Part shown: piece by piece, positions 42,893 through 51,562 of the stretch | How the letters are laid out: the number at the start of each line of letters is the position of its first letter | Numbering within the stretch: position 1 is the first letter of the stretch | NCBI GenBank assembly: GCA_016715645.1 | Contig: JADJZR010000003.1 | Coordinates: 186,001-250,000 of the forward strand | Direction of reading: 5' to 3' | DNA from: Elusimicrobiota bacterium | Lineage (GTDB): Bacteria; Elusimicrobiota; Elusimicrobia; FEN-1173 | Length of the DNA stretch: 64,000 nucleotides | Notes under the pieces: generated by a model | Told to the model about the DNA's origin: nothing | Database searches by the model: none | What the model saw: only the letters and a program-made list of their open reading frames with translations | Translations under genes and position numbers: made by a program

Positions 42893-42915
42893 TTGCCCGA
42901 TTTATCGGGCGGTTT
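42893..42915 (+). terminator. Rho-independent terminator after lptG
   Basis: GCCCGATTTATCGGGC stem-loop followed by GGTTTTTTTC. A near-copy, GCCCGATTTATCGAGC, occurs at about 22367 without a T run. Confidence 0.85.
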
Positions 42916-42947
42916 TTTTCACCTACTTAAAAGGCGCCCCTTGCTGA

Positions 42948-44588
42948 TCATCTCTGCACGGCGACGACTTTTGTCACTCTTTCTCCGTCCACGTTGTACA
43001 GCAGATAGTATACGCCCGACGCCACGTTTTCACCAAAATCATTTCGCCCGTTCCAATCCAATTCAAAGACCCACTCGTTGTCTTTGGACAAATCTTCCCG
43101 CCAACCAAACTCAGACCCTCGGAATTGGGCGACCCGTTGGCCATTAACGGAAAACAGCGAAGCAGATAATCGCGACGGGTCCACCGGCCGAGACAACTGA
43201 ATGTGAAAGGTGGCCCAGGTCCCCACTGGTGCGCCCAGGCGGACGATTCCCGTGGCGGGGTTTGGATAGGAAAAGGCCCGCGCCACCGACTGGGTGCTTT
43301 GAGCGCCCAAAAACAGCACCTGGGCCGTCACGGCTGAACTTCCCACCCCCGTGATGCTCCCCACCACCAGCGACGACACGGCTCCCGAAAACCAATTGGA
43401 CGCCGGAGCCGACAGGGTTTGCCCGTTGGTCCAACCGTCGTTGGTGCCCACCCCGCCACCCATACCGTCCGCTTCAACCAGATCGACACCCAAATGGCCG
43501 TTGCGCGAAGGGACGTTGACTTCGTTATCTTTGAACACCGCTGACTCAGGATCAGTTAAGTTTTCATCCACGTGCCAGATGGCCAGACCGGCCGACTGTG
43601 GTATATACCGGTCGTAGGAACCGGCCGAGGACAATCGGTATTCCATCAAAAAATACTCAGACCCGGCCCGGTAAATTTCAAAACTTCGGCCCGGTGCCAG
43701 TTCCATAGGACCCAGCACCACGGTACCGGTTCCCGTGACAACCGTGGTTCCAAACCCCAGAAACTTTTTACTCCAAGCGCCCAGATGGGGCGGGTTGGAG
43801 CCGATAGGACTACCCACCCACGGGTAATCCATAAGGTCCCATGCCCCCGCGGTGGACCGACCGCCAGGCACGGACGTGTCGTACAAGTCCGGCAAACCCA
43901 GTTGGTGGCCATACTCATGGCAAATGACGCCCAAGGCGCTGGCGTTGCGTTCCAGTTCGGGGACAATCATGGCCCCATCAAATTCTTTCCCGTCCACACG
44001 AATTGGCGCAGGCAATTCCGATGAGGGATAAAAAACAGACCATATGTCTGTTGACGTCCCGGTGGACTCTTCGCCAAACCCCGCGTGGTAAATCATGATT
44101 TGGCCATAGTCTCTAAAATCGAGAGAGACCGCGGCCGCCTCGGTCGACGCATCAATCAAATAGTGCGTACGGCAGGCAATATCTTCCCCGCAGTTTTGGC
44201 CATAAAAAGCCATGTTTTGAGGCAATGAAAAAACTGGGCTGAGCGTGAACGTGGGCTGGAACGACCCGTATGAATTTTCAGAAAAGAAATCGCGGACCTG
44301 CTGAAAAAAAATGCTCGGATCTGAGGAAGGAAGAAACGTCCGATCGGTAAACTGAACACGGAGAACAAGCACTTGATAATTTGGCAACGGCAAAACCGGC
44401 GCCCCCGCAACACGGGCCGACGCGGCCCGAACAGCGGCCGCCCGGTTAACAAAACAAGTTCGGCGTCCCGTATTGTCGCCCAAACCGGGCGACGGGGGCG
44501 CACCGAAAACGGCCGGACCAAACCCCATCAACCCAACCAAACACCCAAACTTGAAGACCCCTTGGCGAACCGTCTGAAAAACAGTCAT
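42948..44588 (-). CDS. Secreted M6-family metalloprotease with FlgD-type C-terminal domain
   Basis: A 546-residue exported protease. After a signal peptide (FGPAVFG), a pro-region precedes the zinc motif HEYGHQLGLPDLYD, the M6 (immune inhibitor A-like) signature with its Asp third ligand. A beta-rich region follows (about 290-440). The last about 90 residues (SASLFSVNGQRVAQF, DWNGRNDFGENVASGVYYLL, ending KVVAVQR) form the same kind of tail domain as in the FG-GAP proteins, suggesting the same export route. It may process surface proteins or degrade external protein. It is monocistronic. Confidence 0.9.
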   Translation of the reverse strand: MTVFQTVRQGVFKFGCLVGLMGFGPAVFGAPPSPGLGDNTGRRTCFVNRAAAVRAASARVAGAPVLPLPNYQVLVLRVQFTDRTFLPSSDPSIFFQQVRDFFSENSYGSFQPTFTLSPVFSLPQNMAFYGQNCGEDIACRTHYLIDASTEAAAVSLDFRDYGQIMIYHAGFGEESTGTSTDIWSVFYPSSELPAPIRVDGKEFDGAMIVPELERNASALGVICHEYGHQLGLPDLYDTSVPGGRSTAGAWDLMDYPWVGSPIGSNPPHLGAWSKKFLGFGTTVVTGTGTVVLGPMELAPGRSFEIYRAGSEYFLMEYRLSSAGSYDRYIPQSAGLAIWHVDENLTDPESAVFKDNEVNVPSRNGHLGVDLVEADGMGGGVGTNDGWTNGQTLSAPASNWFSGAVSSLVVGSITGVGSSAVTAQVLFLGAQSTQSVARAFSYPNPATGIVRLGAPVGTWATFHIQLSRPVDPSRLSASLFSVNGQRVAQFRGSEFGWREDLSKDNEWVFELDWNGRNDFGENVASGVYYLLYNVDGERVTKVVAVQR

Positions 44589-44670
44589 GGAAGGATTCTA
44601 TTTTACAACATCCCCCCACCCGGTTTTGTCTATTACCTCAAGACTACGCTTTTTGGTTTTTGCTTGAACC

Positions 44671-46014
44671 CTATTTTTTTTCAGTGGGAACAGGCTCCGT
44701 TTTTGGAACCGACTCAGCCGTCGGGCTTGCGGAAGGCGGTGTATTTGTGACCGCCGCCTTTTCCTGAGCCTTCTTGTAGGAATCCTTGATTCGTTCCCGA
44801 GCAACCGTGTTGCCGCTCCCGAACCCCAAGGTCATGGAAATCCGATGGGCCGGATGGCGCGACACTCCCGCAAACGGGGACAGCTCGTCGGCGTAATAAG
44901 CATAATCCAATTTAAGGATCGGCCAATCAATACCCACACCGCCCGTGAAGTAACCCTGATTGGCCCCGGTGCGCAAACGCAGGAACGACCACCGGTATTC
45001 CGCGCCCAAATGGAAATGGGTGCCCGCGGTATCCGCCAACCCGCCGTCGGCAAAGATTTTGCTTTCCTTGTTGGCGAAATCCCGAACATCCGCCGCCAAG
45101 ACTAGCCGGTCGCGTAGGGGAATGCCAAAGGACGACAAACCAATGTGACCCGGCGTCCACGCCACACCCATGTTCCATTTTTCTTTAATTTCTTCCGTGC
45201 GGGCCGGCTTGGCGGGGTAATTTTTTTCGCCGTCGAGCGCGTCGTATTTGATCGTGGTGCCCCTGACATCAAAGACAGAGAGAGCAAAGTTCCACCTCGT
45301 TGTCGGCTGGTATAGAACCCCGGCATCGATCCCAATCCCACGACCCATTTGGGCCGGGGGCGCTTCGTATTTATCCAAGGCAAGGACGCTGACCCGATCG
45401 TCATTTATCTGACCACGCCGAATGTATTTTAAATTTCCCCCAAGACCCACCGTTCCGGGGATGAGTGGAAGTCGTTTAATTTTAAAGGCGGCATTAACGG
45501 TGGGAATAACATCCGCGTTGATATCGTAATACATGTCTGGTATCACCAATTGCGACGCCGGGTTGAATCCCATCTGCCCCGACACCTGCCCAAAAAGGCC
45601 GGCCCCCCAATGAAATCCACCCAACAATGGACCACTTAAGAATGAAATATTGGGCGCCGTTATTCCAAATGTGGGCGTAAGGCCAACCATTTTTGAGTTA
45701 ATCTCATCAATGAGGGACACCTGTTCTCCTTGTTCCAGGTCGTCAAAGTTCTTTAATTGGTTCTCATTATCTTTAACGAACTTATAAAACTCAATGGCGT
45801 CTTTACTGGCCGTCACTGAAACGTCAGCAAAGTTCACCAAAGATCCGGTGCGTTGAACAGTACCCGCGGGATTGTAGAAAAAAACATTTTGGTCATCGGC
45901 AATGGCCGTCAGCGCATCCCCCATCCCCAAAGCGCGCGTCCCCCGAATCATCGCGCTCGGTTCCGCGGCCGACAAAGACGCAACAAGGCAACATAACGGA
46001 ATAAGTTTTTTCAT
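44671..46014 (-). CDS. PorV/UPF0164-like outer-membrane barrel protein
   Basis: A 447-residue barrel with a signal peptide (LIPLCCLVASLSAAEPS). The opening MIRGTRALGMGDALTAIADD then FYNPAGT is the PorV/UPF0164-type start, also seen at 17369. About 14 strands continue to RISMTLGFGSGN. A flexible Lys/Pro/Thr-rich tail (about 405-447) replaces the TPR domain of the other paralogues. AAGGAG lies about 9 bases before the ATG. It follows a TPR lipoprotein gene by 12 bases, so barrel and TPR functions occur here as separate proteins in one operon, as opposed to fused at 17369. PorV shuttles type 9 substrates in Bacteroidota; the role here is inferred. Confidence 0.82.
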   Translation of the reverse strand: MKKLIPLCCLVASLSAAEPSAMIRGTRALGMGDALTAIADDQNVFFYNPAGTVQRTGSLVNFADVSVTASKDAIEFYKFVKDNENQLKNFDDLEQGEQVSLIDEINSKMVGLTPTFGITAPNISFLSGPLLGGFHWGAGLFGQVSGQMGFNPASQLVIPDMYYDINADVIPTVNAAFKIKRLPLIPGTVGLGGNLKYIRRGQINDDRVSVLALDKYEAPPAQMGRGIGIDAGVLYQPTTRWNFALSVFDVRGTTIKYDALDGEKNYPAKPARTEEIKEKWNMGVAWTPGHIGLSSFGIPLRDRLVLAADVRDFANKESKIFADGGLADTAGTHFHLGAEYRWSFLRLRTGANQGYFTGGVGIDWPILKLDYAYYADELSPFAGVSRHPAHRISMTLGFGSGNTVARERIKDSYKKAQEKAAVTNTPPSASPTAESVPKTEPVPTEKK

Positions 46015-46026
46015 GGTGTGAGCTCC

Positions 46027-46905
46027 TTAGGGAAGGTCCAGAGGATCGATGCCGTCCGTTGGGGCAGCGGGTGGCGGCGGAGGAAATTGGCTGGTCGGAG
46101 TGCACGGGGACACCTCGTCCCCATATTTCTCGTAAAGATCGTTAACGTCAACCTTCACCTTATCTAAGGTGGAACCTGACACAAGATTTAATTTGAGCGC
46201 AGCCGCTTCCAAATTCAAATACCCCCATCCGACATTAAGAACGGATCGATCGACCACAAGACAATCTCCATCAAGTGCGACAAGAGGGTTTTTTATTTTT
46301 TCGATCGTATATTCCCCGGAGACTTCAAGAATATCAATTAGGTCTTTTTTAAGGGGCTCACTCACAGCCTTTAATAGTCTAGCAACTCCAAGATTTATCA
46401 GAAGCGAGGTATCGTTTGGAGATATTTTCCCGTCCGAGTGACCCATGCGAATGGTCTCCAAATTGACGATAACCACATTGAGTGCGTCGTCCAATCGGCC
46501 TGGGTTAATGTTATATAAGAGGCTGTCAGGATTAGCTGTGTGTACTTGAAGAGATGGCAATGTGGCAGTTCGAACGGCCCCCTGCAGGGAAGAGCCCCCG
46601 CCATTTTGAGTCAGGTTGGCTACAAGTTGACCAACACTTAACCCGGACAACCCCATGGCCGCGGCCGCTTGTCCGTAAAGAGCTTCAGCGTTACGAGAAT
46701 CTTGAGCGAGGGCTTTTTCAAAATAGTCATTGGCCTTGGCATAGTTTTTGTCGGCCAGGGCGGCGTTCCCGTCCACCACCAAGCTCTCGGCATCGCCGGA
46801 ACCTTCGTCATGCAAGCCGCCAAAGAGATTGTTGTTTTTGCATCCAGTCATTAAGATAACGGCCATGAGAGCCGAAAGGCCCCACAGGGTTTTCTGTTTG
46901 GTCAT
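46027..46905 (-). CDS. TPR-containing lipoprotein
   Basis: A 292-residue protein; ATG 46905 is chosen because AAAGGAGGG lies 9 bases upstream. Signal peptide and lipobox LMTGCKNN indicate a lipid-anchored protein. One clear TPR pair (NAALADKNYAKANDYFEKAL, ALYGQAAAAMGL) is followed by an all-alpha region of no known family. The C-terminus is Pro-rich. It probably acts with the PorV-like barrel encoded 12 bases downstream. Confidence 0.75.
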   Translation of the reverse strand: MTKQKTLWGLSALMAVILMTGCKNNNLFGGLHDEGSGDAESLVVDGNAALADKNYAKANDYFEKALAQDSRNAEALYGQAAAAMGLSGLSVGQLVANLTQNGGGSSLQGAVRTATLPSLQVHTANPDSLLYNINPGRLDDALNVVIVNLETIRMGHSDGKISPNDTSLLINLGVARLLKAVSEPLKKDLIDILEVSGEYTIEKIKNPLVALDGDCLVVDRSVLNVGWGYLNLEAAALKLNLVSGSTLDKVKVDVNDLYEKYGDEVSPCTPTSQFPPPPPAAPTDGIDPLDLP

Positions 46906-46980
46906 GAAACGGGTCCCTCCTTTAAGGGAATTGAATACTCCGATAAGCCTAACCCCAAAACGAATACTTTTCAATAGAAA

Positions 46981-47020
46981 AAAAAATCCCGGGGGCCAGA
47001 CATCCGCCCCCGGGACTTTT
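46981..47020 (-). terminator. Terminator after ahcY
   Basis: TCCCGGGGGC/GCCCCCGGGA, a 10-bp stem with a 9-base loop, with an A run at the left (T run on the minus strand) and CTTTT at the right; it can act in both directions. Confidence 0.85.
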
Positions 47021-47046
47021 ACAAAAACCGAATTGAATTCAGTTAC

Positions 47047-48303
47047 TTATGTGCCTTCCTGCCAAGACGCCAGATATTTCTCCTGTTCAGGGGTCAACGT
47101 GTCCATTCCAACCCCCATCGCGGCCAACTTCAATCGAGCGATGTTTCGATCGATTTCCACGGGAACGCTGTGAACTTTTTTGGCGAGCCCCTTGGCGTTT
47201 TTTACCATAAACTCGGCGCAGAGGGCCTGGTTGGCGAACGACATGTCCATGACGCTGGCGGGATGCCCTTCGGCGGAGGTCAAGTTGATCAAACGCCCTT
47301 CGCCCAACACGTGCACGCGACGTCCACCCGGAAGCGTATATTCGTCCACATAAGGACGGGCTTGCCGTTTCTTGTTCGCAAGCTTGGCGAGAGCGGGGAT
47401 ATCAATTTCCACATTGAAGTGGCCCGAGTTGGCGAGGATCGCCCCGTCTTTCATTTTTTTGAAATGTTCCGCCCGAAGAACACCGATATCGCCCGTGACG
47501 GTAATAAAGATGTCCCCTTCCGCCGCCGCCTTGGCCATGGGCATGACAACGAACCCGTCCATCATGGCTTCGAGAGCCCGGAACGGATCCACTTCCGTCA
47601 CGACCACATGGGCGCCCATTCCCTTCGACCGACTGGCCACCCCCCGACCACACCAACCGTAACCGGCGACCACAACTGTTTTGCCGGCAAAAAGAACGTT
47701 GGTGGCGCGTATAACACCGTCCAAGGTGGACTGACCGGTCCCATAGCGGTTGTCAAACATGTGTTTGGTCAACGCGTCGTTGACGGCGATGATGGGATAT
47801 TCCAACACGCCGTCTTTTTCCATGGCGCGAAGGCGAATGACCCCGGTGGTCGTCTCTTCAGTGCCGCCGATCACATCGGCCAGCTGGGCCCGACGGTCTT
47901 TGTGAAGAACACCCACCACGTCGGCCCCATCGTCCATGGTGATTTGAGGCCGATGATCGAGCGCCGCGTAAATGTGCTTGTAATAAGTTTTGTTGTCTTC
48001 GCCCTTAATGGCATAGGTGCGAATGCCATGCTTTTTAACGAGGGCCGCCGCGGTTTCGTCCTGGGTGGACAGCGGGTTGGAGGCGCACAACACAACATCG
48101 GCGCCGCCCGCTTTTAAGGTGATCGCAAGGTTGGCGGTTTCCGTCGTGACGTGCAAACAACAGGCCATCCGAATATTCTTAAACGGCTTTTCTTTTTCAA
48201 ACCGTTTCTTAATGAGGCGAAGAACCGGCATTTCCCGTTCCGCCCAGGTGATGCGATCTTCTCCCGCGTTGGCGAGACGAATATCTTTGATGTCGTATTT
48301 CAT
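47047..48303 (-). CDS. ahcY: Adenosylhomocysteinase
   Basis: A 418-residue NAD-dependent enzyme that splits S-adenosylhomocysteine to adenosine and homocysteine, relieving product inhibition of methyltransferases. NAD-binding VAGYGWCGRGVA, substrate/NAD region FDNRYGTGQSTLDG, GHFNVEIDIP and the C-terminal DTLTPEQEKYLASW. The length is that of the shorter bacterial/archaeal type. It is three bases downstream of metK, so both ends of the methyl cycle are co-transcribed. Confidence 0.96.
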   Translation of the reverse strand: MKYDIKDIRLANAGEDRITWAEREMPVLRLIKKRFEKEKPFKNIRMACCLHVTTETANLAITLKAGGADVVLCASNPLSTQDETAAALVKKHGIRTYAIKGEDNKTYYKHIYAALDHRPQITMDDGADVVGVLHKDRRAQLADVIGGTEETTTGVIRLRAMEKDGVLEYPIIAVNDALTKHMFDNRYGTGQSTLDGVIRATNVLFAGKTVVVAGYGWCGRGVASRSKGMGAHVVVTEVDPFRALEAMMDGFVVMPMAKAAAEGDIFITVTGDIGVLRAEHFKKMKDGAILANSGHFNVEIDIPALAKLANKKRQARPYVDEYTLPGGRRVHVLGEGRLINLTSAEGHPASVMDMSFANQALCAEFMVKNAKGLAKKVHSVPVEIDRNIARLKLAAMGVGMDTLTPEQEKYLASWQEGT

Positions 48304-48306
48304 GGA

Positions 48307-49476
48307 TTAAGCCCTCGCGCCTTTTTTCAATTCGGCGGCTTTGTTGGTTTTTTCCCAATAGAAATCCGCGTCTTCCCGGCCGAAATGACCGTAGGACGCC
48401 GTCTTTTTATAGAACGGCCGACGCAGTTTGAGATAGTCGATGATGCCTCGCGGCGTGAGCGGGAACACGTCTCGAACGAGCTCCACCAGCTTGGATTCCG
48501 GCACCACGCCGGTTCCGTGGGTGTCCACCATCACGCTGACCGGATCCGCCACGCCAATGGCGTAAGCCAATTGAACCGTGCACTGTTTGGCCAACTCCGC
48601 GGCCACAATATTTTTCGCCACGTGGCGCGCCATGTAACAGGCCGACCGGTCCACCTTGGTGGGATCTTTGCCGCTGAACGCGCCGCCGCCGTGAGGGGCC
48701 CACCCACCGTAAGTGTCCACAATAATTTTACGGCCGGTCACGCCGGTGTCCCCTTCCGGTCCGCCCACCACGAATTTGCCGGTGGGGTTCACATAGAACT
48801 TGGTCTTTTTGTCCACCATGCTTTTGGGAAGGACGGGAAGAACAATTTTTTCGATCATTTCTTCACGGGACGCGTTGGTGATTTTTTTGCCCGACCGATC
48901 CAGGATGGACGGATCGTGTTGGCTGGACACCACCACCGCATCGATGCGGCAAGGGTGGCCGTCTTCGTATTCCACGGTGACCTGGGACTTCCCGTCCGGG
49001 CCAAGATAAGGAAGAACATTTTTCTTGCGAACGTCCGCCAACCGTTTGGTGAGGTTGTGAGCAAGGCTGATGGGGGTGGGCATCAACTCTTTGGTTTCGT
49101 CGCAAGCAAACCCCACCATCAGGCCCTGGTCGCCCGCGCCGCCCGTATCGACGCCCTGTGAAATGTCCGGCGACTGGCGCCCGATGGCGTTCAAAATCCC
49201 GCAACTGGCGGAATCAAATCCGAACCGACGATCGGTGTAACCGATCTCCGCCACAACAGATCGAACCAAGGAGGGCACATCCACCCAGGTTTTGGTGGTG
49301 ATCTCACCGCCCACCACCACCAACCCCGTGGTGACAAACGACTCACACGCCACCCGCCCCATGGGATCGTCTTTCAAAATGGCATCCAACACCGCATCGG
49401 AAATTTGGTCGCACACCTTGTCCGGGTGCCCTTCTGTCACAGATTCGGAAGTAAACACATATTTATCACGACGCAT
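48307..49476 (-). CDS. metK: S-adenosylmethionine synthetase
   Basis: A 389-residue MetK making S-adenosylmethionine from methionine and ATP. Motifs: SVTEGHPDKVCDQISDAVLD (ATP site), GAGDQGLMVGFA (methionine site loop) and GGGAFSGKDPTKVDRS (P-loop-like). AAGGAG precedes the ATG. A weak TAGAAT (about 49541-49536, minus strand) could be a -10 box. I see no S-adenosylmethionine riboswitch in the 80-base leader. First gene of the metK-ahcY operon. Confidence 0.97.
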   Translation of the reverse strand: MRRDKYVFTSESVTEGHPDKVCDQISDAVLDAILKDDPMGRVACESFVTTGLVVVGGEITTKTWVDVPSLVRSVVAEIGYTDRRFGFDSASCGILNAIGRQSPDISQGVDTGGAGDQGLMVGFACDETKELMPTPISLAHNLTKRLADVRKKNVLPYLGPDGKSQVTVEYEDGHPCRIDAVVVSSQHDPSILDRSGKKITNASREEMIEKIVLPVLPKSMVDKKTKFYVNPTGKFVVGGPEGDTGVTGRKIIVDTYGGWAPHGGGAFSGKDPTKVDRSACYMARHVAKNIVAAELAKQCTVQLAYAIGVADPVSVMVDTHGTGVVPESKLVELVRDVFPLTPRGIIDYLKLRRPFYKKTASYGHFGREDADFYWEKTNKAAELKKGARA

Positions 49477-49559
49477 CGTTGGTCTCCTTCAGGGAATTGG
49501 CTCGAACACGGCCGAATAAGTCTGCGAAAAAGAAAATTCTATCAGATTTGTGAAGAAAT

Positions 49560-49856
49560 CTAAGCCCCCGTCAGCTGCCGAGCGGTCTCCCACCCTTCCG
49601 CCAAAAGATCTTTTGGCATTTCTGGATGCGCGTTGAAACGTGCCACAAGACCCAAAGCCTCTGCCAAAGGGACTTGGAGGTTTTGGGCCAATTTCCCAAG
49701 AGAGGTCCGACCCGATTTAAAATCATCCAGTTGATAAGACAGGTACCCGCGTTCCAAAAGGTCCTTGGCCGCGTCCGATTTGTTCATATGGCTTCTGCGA
49801 CAAACCGTCGCCAGGTGCCGCTCTTGCCGCTTTCCGAGCCTAAGCGCGAGAACCAT
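49560..49856 (-). CDS. Small UPF0175-like/antitoxin-type protein
   Basis: A 98-residue protein. The N-terminal half resembles a ribbon-helix-helix or related DNA-binding segment (MNKSDAAKDLLERGYLSYQL), the next part is UPF0175-like (GRTSLGKLAQNLQVPLAEAL), a family of antitoxin-like proteins. The start is uncertain: ATG 49856 or an internal ATG at 49787 (MNKSDAAKDLL). No toxin is adjacent. Just upstream (49860-49945, minus strand) a frame encodes ALNQFAWVNPEIIEQAKEKL, perhaps the end of a lost partner. Confidence 0.5.
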   Translation of the reverse strand: MVLALRLGKRQERHLATVCRRSHMNKSDAAKDLLERGYLSYQLDDFKSGRTSLGKLAQNLQVPLAEALGLVARFNAHPEMPKDLLAEGWETARQLTGA

Positions 49857-49958
49857 AATCTCCCCCCTTCTTCAATTTTTCTTTCGCCTGTTCAATAATT
49901 TCCGGATTCACCCACGCAAATTGGTTTAACGCCTCGCCCCCTCCGCTCTCAAACTCTT

Positions 49959-51026
49959 TTATTCAGACAAACTCGAAACAATTTGTGAAAAGGCGGGCAA
50001 TTGAGCCCCGTCCGCCAGCACCTGGTCGGGTCCCACTCGACAATCCGCCCCCACCGAGGCCTCCACACCAACGATAGATCGTTCAACCCTCGTTCGAGGG
50101 CCAATTCGGGCCCCGTCTAAAATTACCGTGTCTTGAATGTGCGATCCCTCCGAAATTCGCACATTCTCGCCGATCGTATTTTTTCCTTCCAGTGTCACGG
50201 AACGATCAATGCGGGTTCCCGCCCCCACAACGGCAGTGCCGAATACGCGAACACTTCCGTCCACGTGAGCTCCTGGAAAAAAGAGCAATCCCCCCCGCCT
50301 TCGAACCCCCGAAGGCCACTGTTTTTGTTCATGCATTTCCTGATGGGTTCGCCAATAAGTTTTCAAAGTCCCGATATCGGACCAATACCCCCTGTGGAGA
50401 AAAGATTCGACCCGAAAACCTTCGGAGAGGAGCGCCGGAAAGATTTCCCGCTCAATCGACACATTTTTTCCCGCCGGGATTCGCTCCACAACCCGGGGCT
50501 CAAACAAATAGCATCCCGCATTCACCGTCCGTATCGGAAAGGAATCTCCGGATGGCTTTTCGAGGAACCGTTGGATTCGTCCGGTTTTTGTTGTCTCAAC
50601 AAGTCCGAACGCGGAAGGGTCGACCACTTCAACCAAGGCGAGTGTGGCATCAGCATTTTTTCGACGATGAAGGGCCGCCATCCGGCCCAAATTAAAATCG
50701 CTTAATACGTCTCCATTCAGAACGATGGCAGAGCCTTTTAAGTGGGGGAGAGCATGGCGAATAGCGCCTCCCGTTCCGAGAGGCTCTTTTTCAAACGAAT
50801 AAATGAAATGGACTCCCCAGGATTTCCCATTCCCCAAATGACGCCGGAAATGGGACGCCTTATGGCCCAAAGCCAACACCACCTTCTTCACCCCGAATTT
50901 TTTTAACAGATCGATCTGGTAGGAAATCAAGGGTCTATTTAATATCGGCAAAAGCGGTTTTGGCCGCGACAAGGTCAGCGGCCTCAAACGGGACCCCAGC
51001 CCGCCCAATAAAATCAGCGCATTCAT
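49959..51026 (-). CDS. Sugar-1-phosphate nucleotidyltransferase with left-handed beta-helix
   Basis: A 355-residue enzyme; ATG 51026 is preceded by GGAGGATTAAA. The nucleotidyltransferase core has LLGGLGSRLRPLTLSRPKPLLPI (pyrophosphorylase signature, in two parts), LGTGGAIRHAL and GDVL. The C-terminal part (about 255-340) contains hexapeptide repeats (GAGTRIDRSVTLEG, GENVRISEGSHIQDTVILDG) forming a left-handed helix. It activates a sugar phosphate with GTP or another NTP, resembling mannose-1-phosphate guanylyltransferase. With GmhB next to it, a heptose-1-phosphate guanylyltransferase is also possible. Confidence 0.85.
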   Translation of the reverse strand: MNALILLGGLGSRLRPLTLSRPKPLLPILNRPLISYQIDLLKKFGVKKVVLALGHKASHFRRHLGNGKSWGVHFIYSFEKEPLGTGGAIRHALPHLKGSAIVLNGDVLSDFNLGRMAALHRRKNADATLALVEVVDPSAFGLVETTKTGRIQRFLEKPSGDSFPIRTVNAGCYLFEPRVVERIPAGKNVSIEREIFPALLSEGFRVESFLHRGYWSDIGTLKTYWRTHQEMHEQKQWPSGVRRRGGLLFFPGAHVDGSVRVFGTAVVGAGTRIDRSVTLEGKNTIGENVRISEGSHIQDTVILDGARIGPRTRVERSIVGVEASVGADCRVGPDQVLADGAQLPAFSQIVSSLSE

Positions 51027-51562
51027 TTTAATCCTCCCTCCAACCATTTAGATACCGCGAGTAGGTCCGCCGCAAAGGGCACATTCACAGGAAGACTCTT
51101 TTTTTCGATGGCCCCGTATCCCGTGCCAACCAAAATGGGCCGCACCCCCGCCGCTTGCCCAGCCTCCACATCGATCAATTTGTCACCCACCATAAAGGAG
51201 CGAGACAGATCAATCCCCAACTCTTTTTCCGCCTGAAGAATCATTCCGGGTTTTGGTTTCCGGCACTCACACCCATCCTTCGGGCCGTGGGGACAAAAAT
51301 AAAATCCCGAAATGTGGACCCCCTTCGTTTCCAACTCTTTTGCCACCCGACTATGCAAAATTTGGACATCGGACACGCGGTAATAACCCCGCGCCACACC
51401 CGATTGATTGGACACCACCACCAGCCGAAATCCCAGGCCAGCCAATCTTTTCAGACCCTCCACCGCCCCGGGGACCCATTCCCAATCCTCATACCGAAAA
51501 ACATATTCTTTCTCAACATTCAACGTCCCGTCTCGATCAAGAAAAATCGCCGCCGATTTCAC
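51023..51562 (-). CDS. gmhB: D-glycero-manno-heptose-1,7-bisphosphate phosphatase (GmhB)
   Basis: A 179-residue HAD-IIIA phosphatase. GTG 51562 overlaps the stop of the epimerase gene (GTGA) and gives the usual family length; the frame is open to 51631. Nucleophile motif FLDRDGTLN, SNQSGVARG, zinc loop FCPHGPKDGCECRKPKPG, and GDKLIDVEAG. GmhB removes the C7 phosphate in heptose activation for LPS or surface glycans. It overlaps the nucleotidyltransferase by 4 bases. gmhA and hldE are not in the window. Confidence 0.9.
   Translation of the reverse strand: MKSAAIFLDRDGTLNVEKEYVFRYEDWEWVPGAVEGLKRLAGLGFRLVVVSNQSGVARGYYRVSDVQILHSRVAKELETKGVHISGFYFCPHGPKDGCECRKPKPGMILQAEKELGIDLSRSFMVGDKLIDVEAGQAAGVRPILVGTGYGAIEKKSLPVNVPFAADLLAVSKWLEGGLK

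Noticed and set aside
47170..49161. Two long plus-strand frames (about 315 and 336 codons)
   Set aside because: Antisense to ahcY and metK, both unmistakable; high GC at third positions keeps the shadow frames open.
49477..49559. S-adenosylmethionine riboswitch before metK
   Set aside because: The leader is about 80 bases with no multi-helix fold or terminator hairpin typical of known classes.
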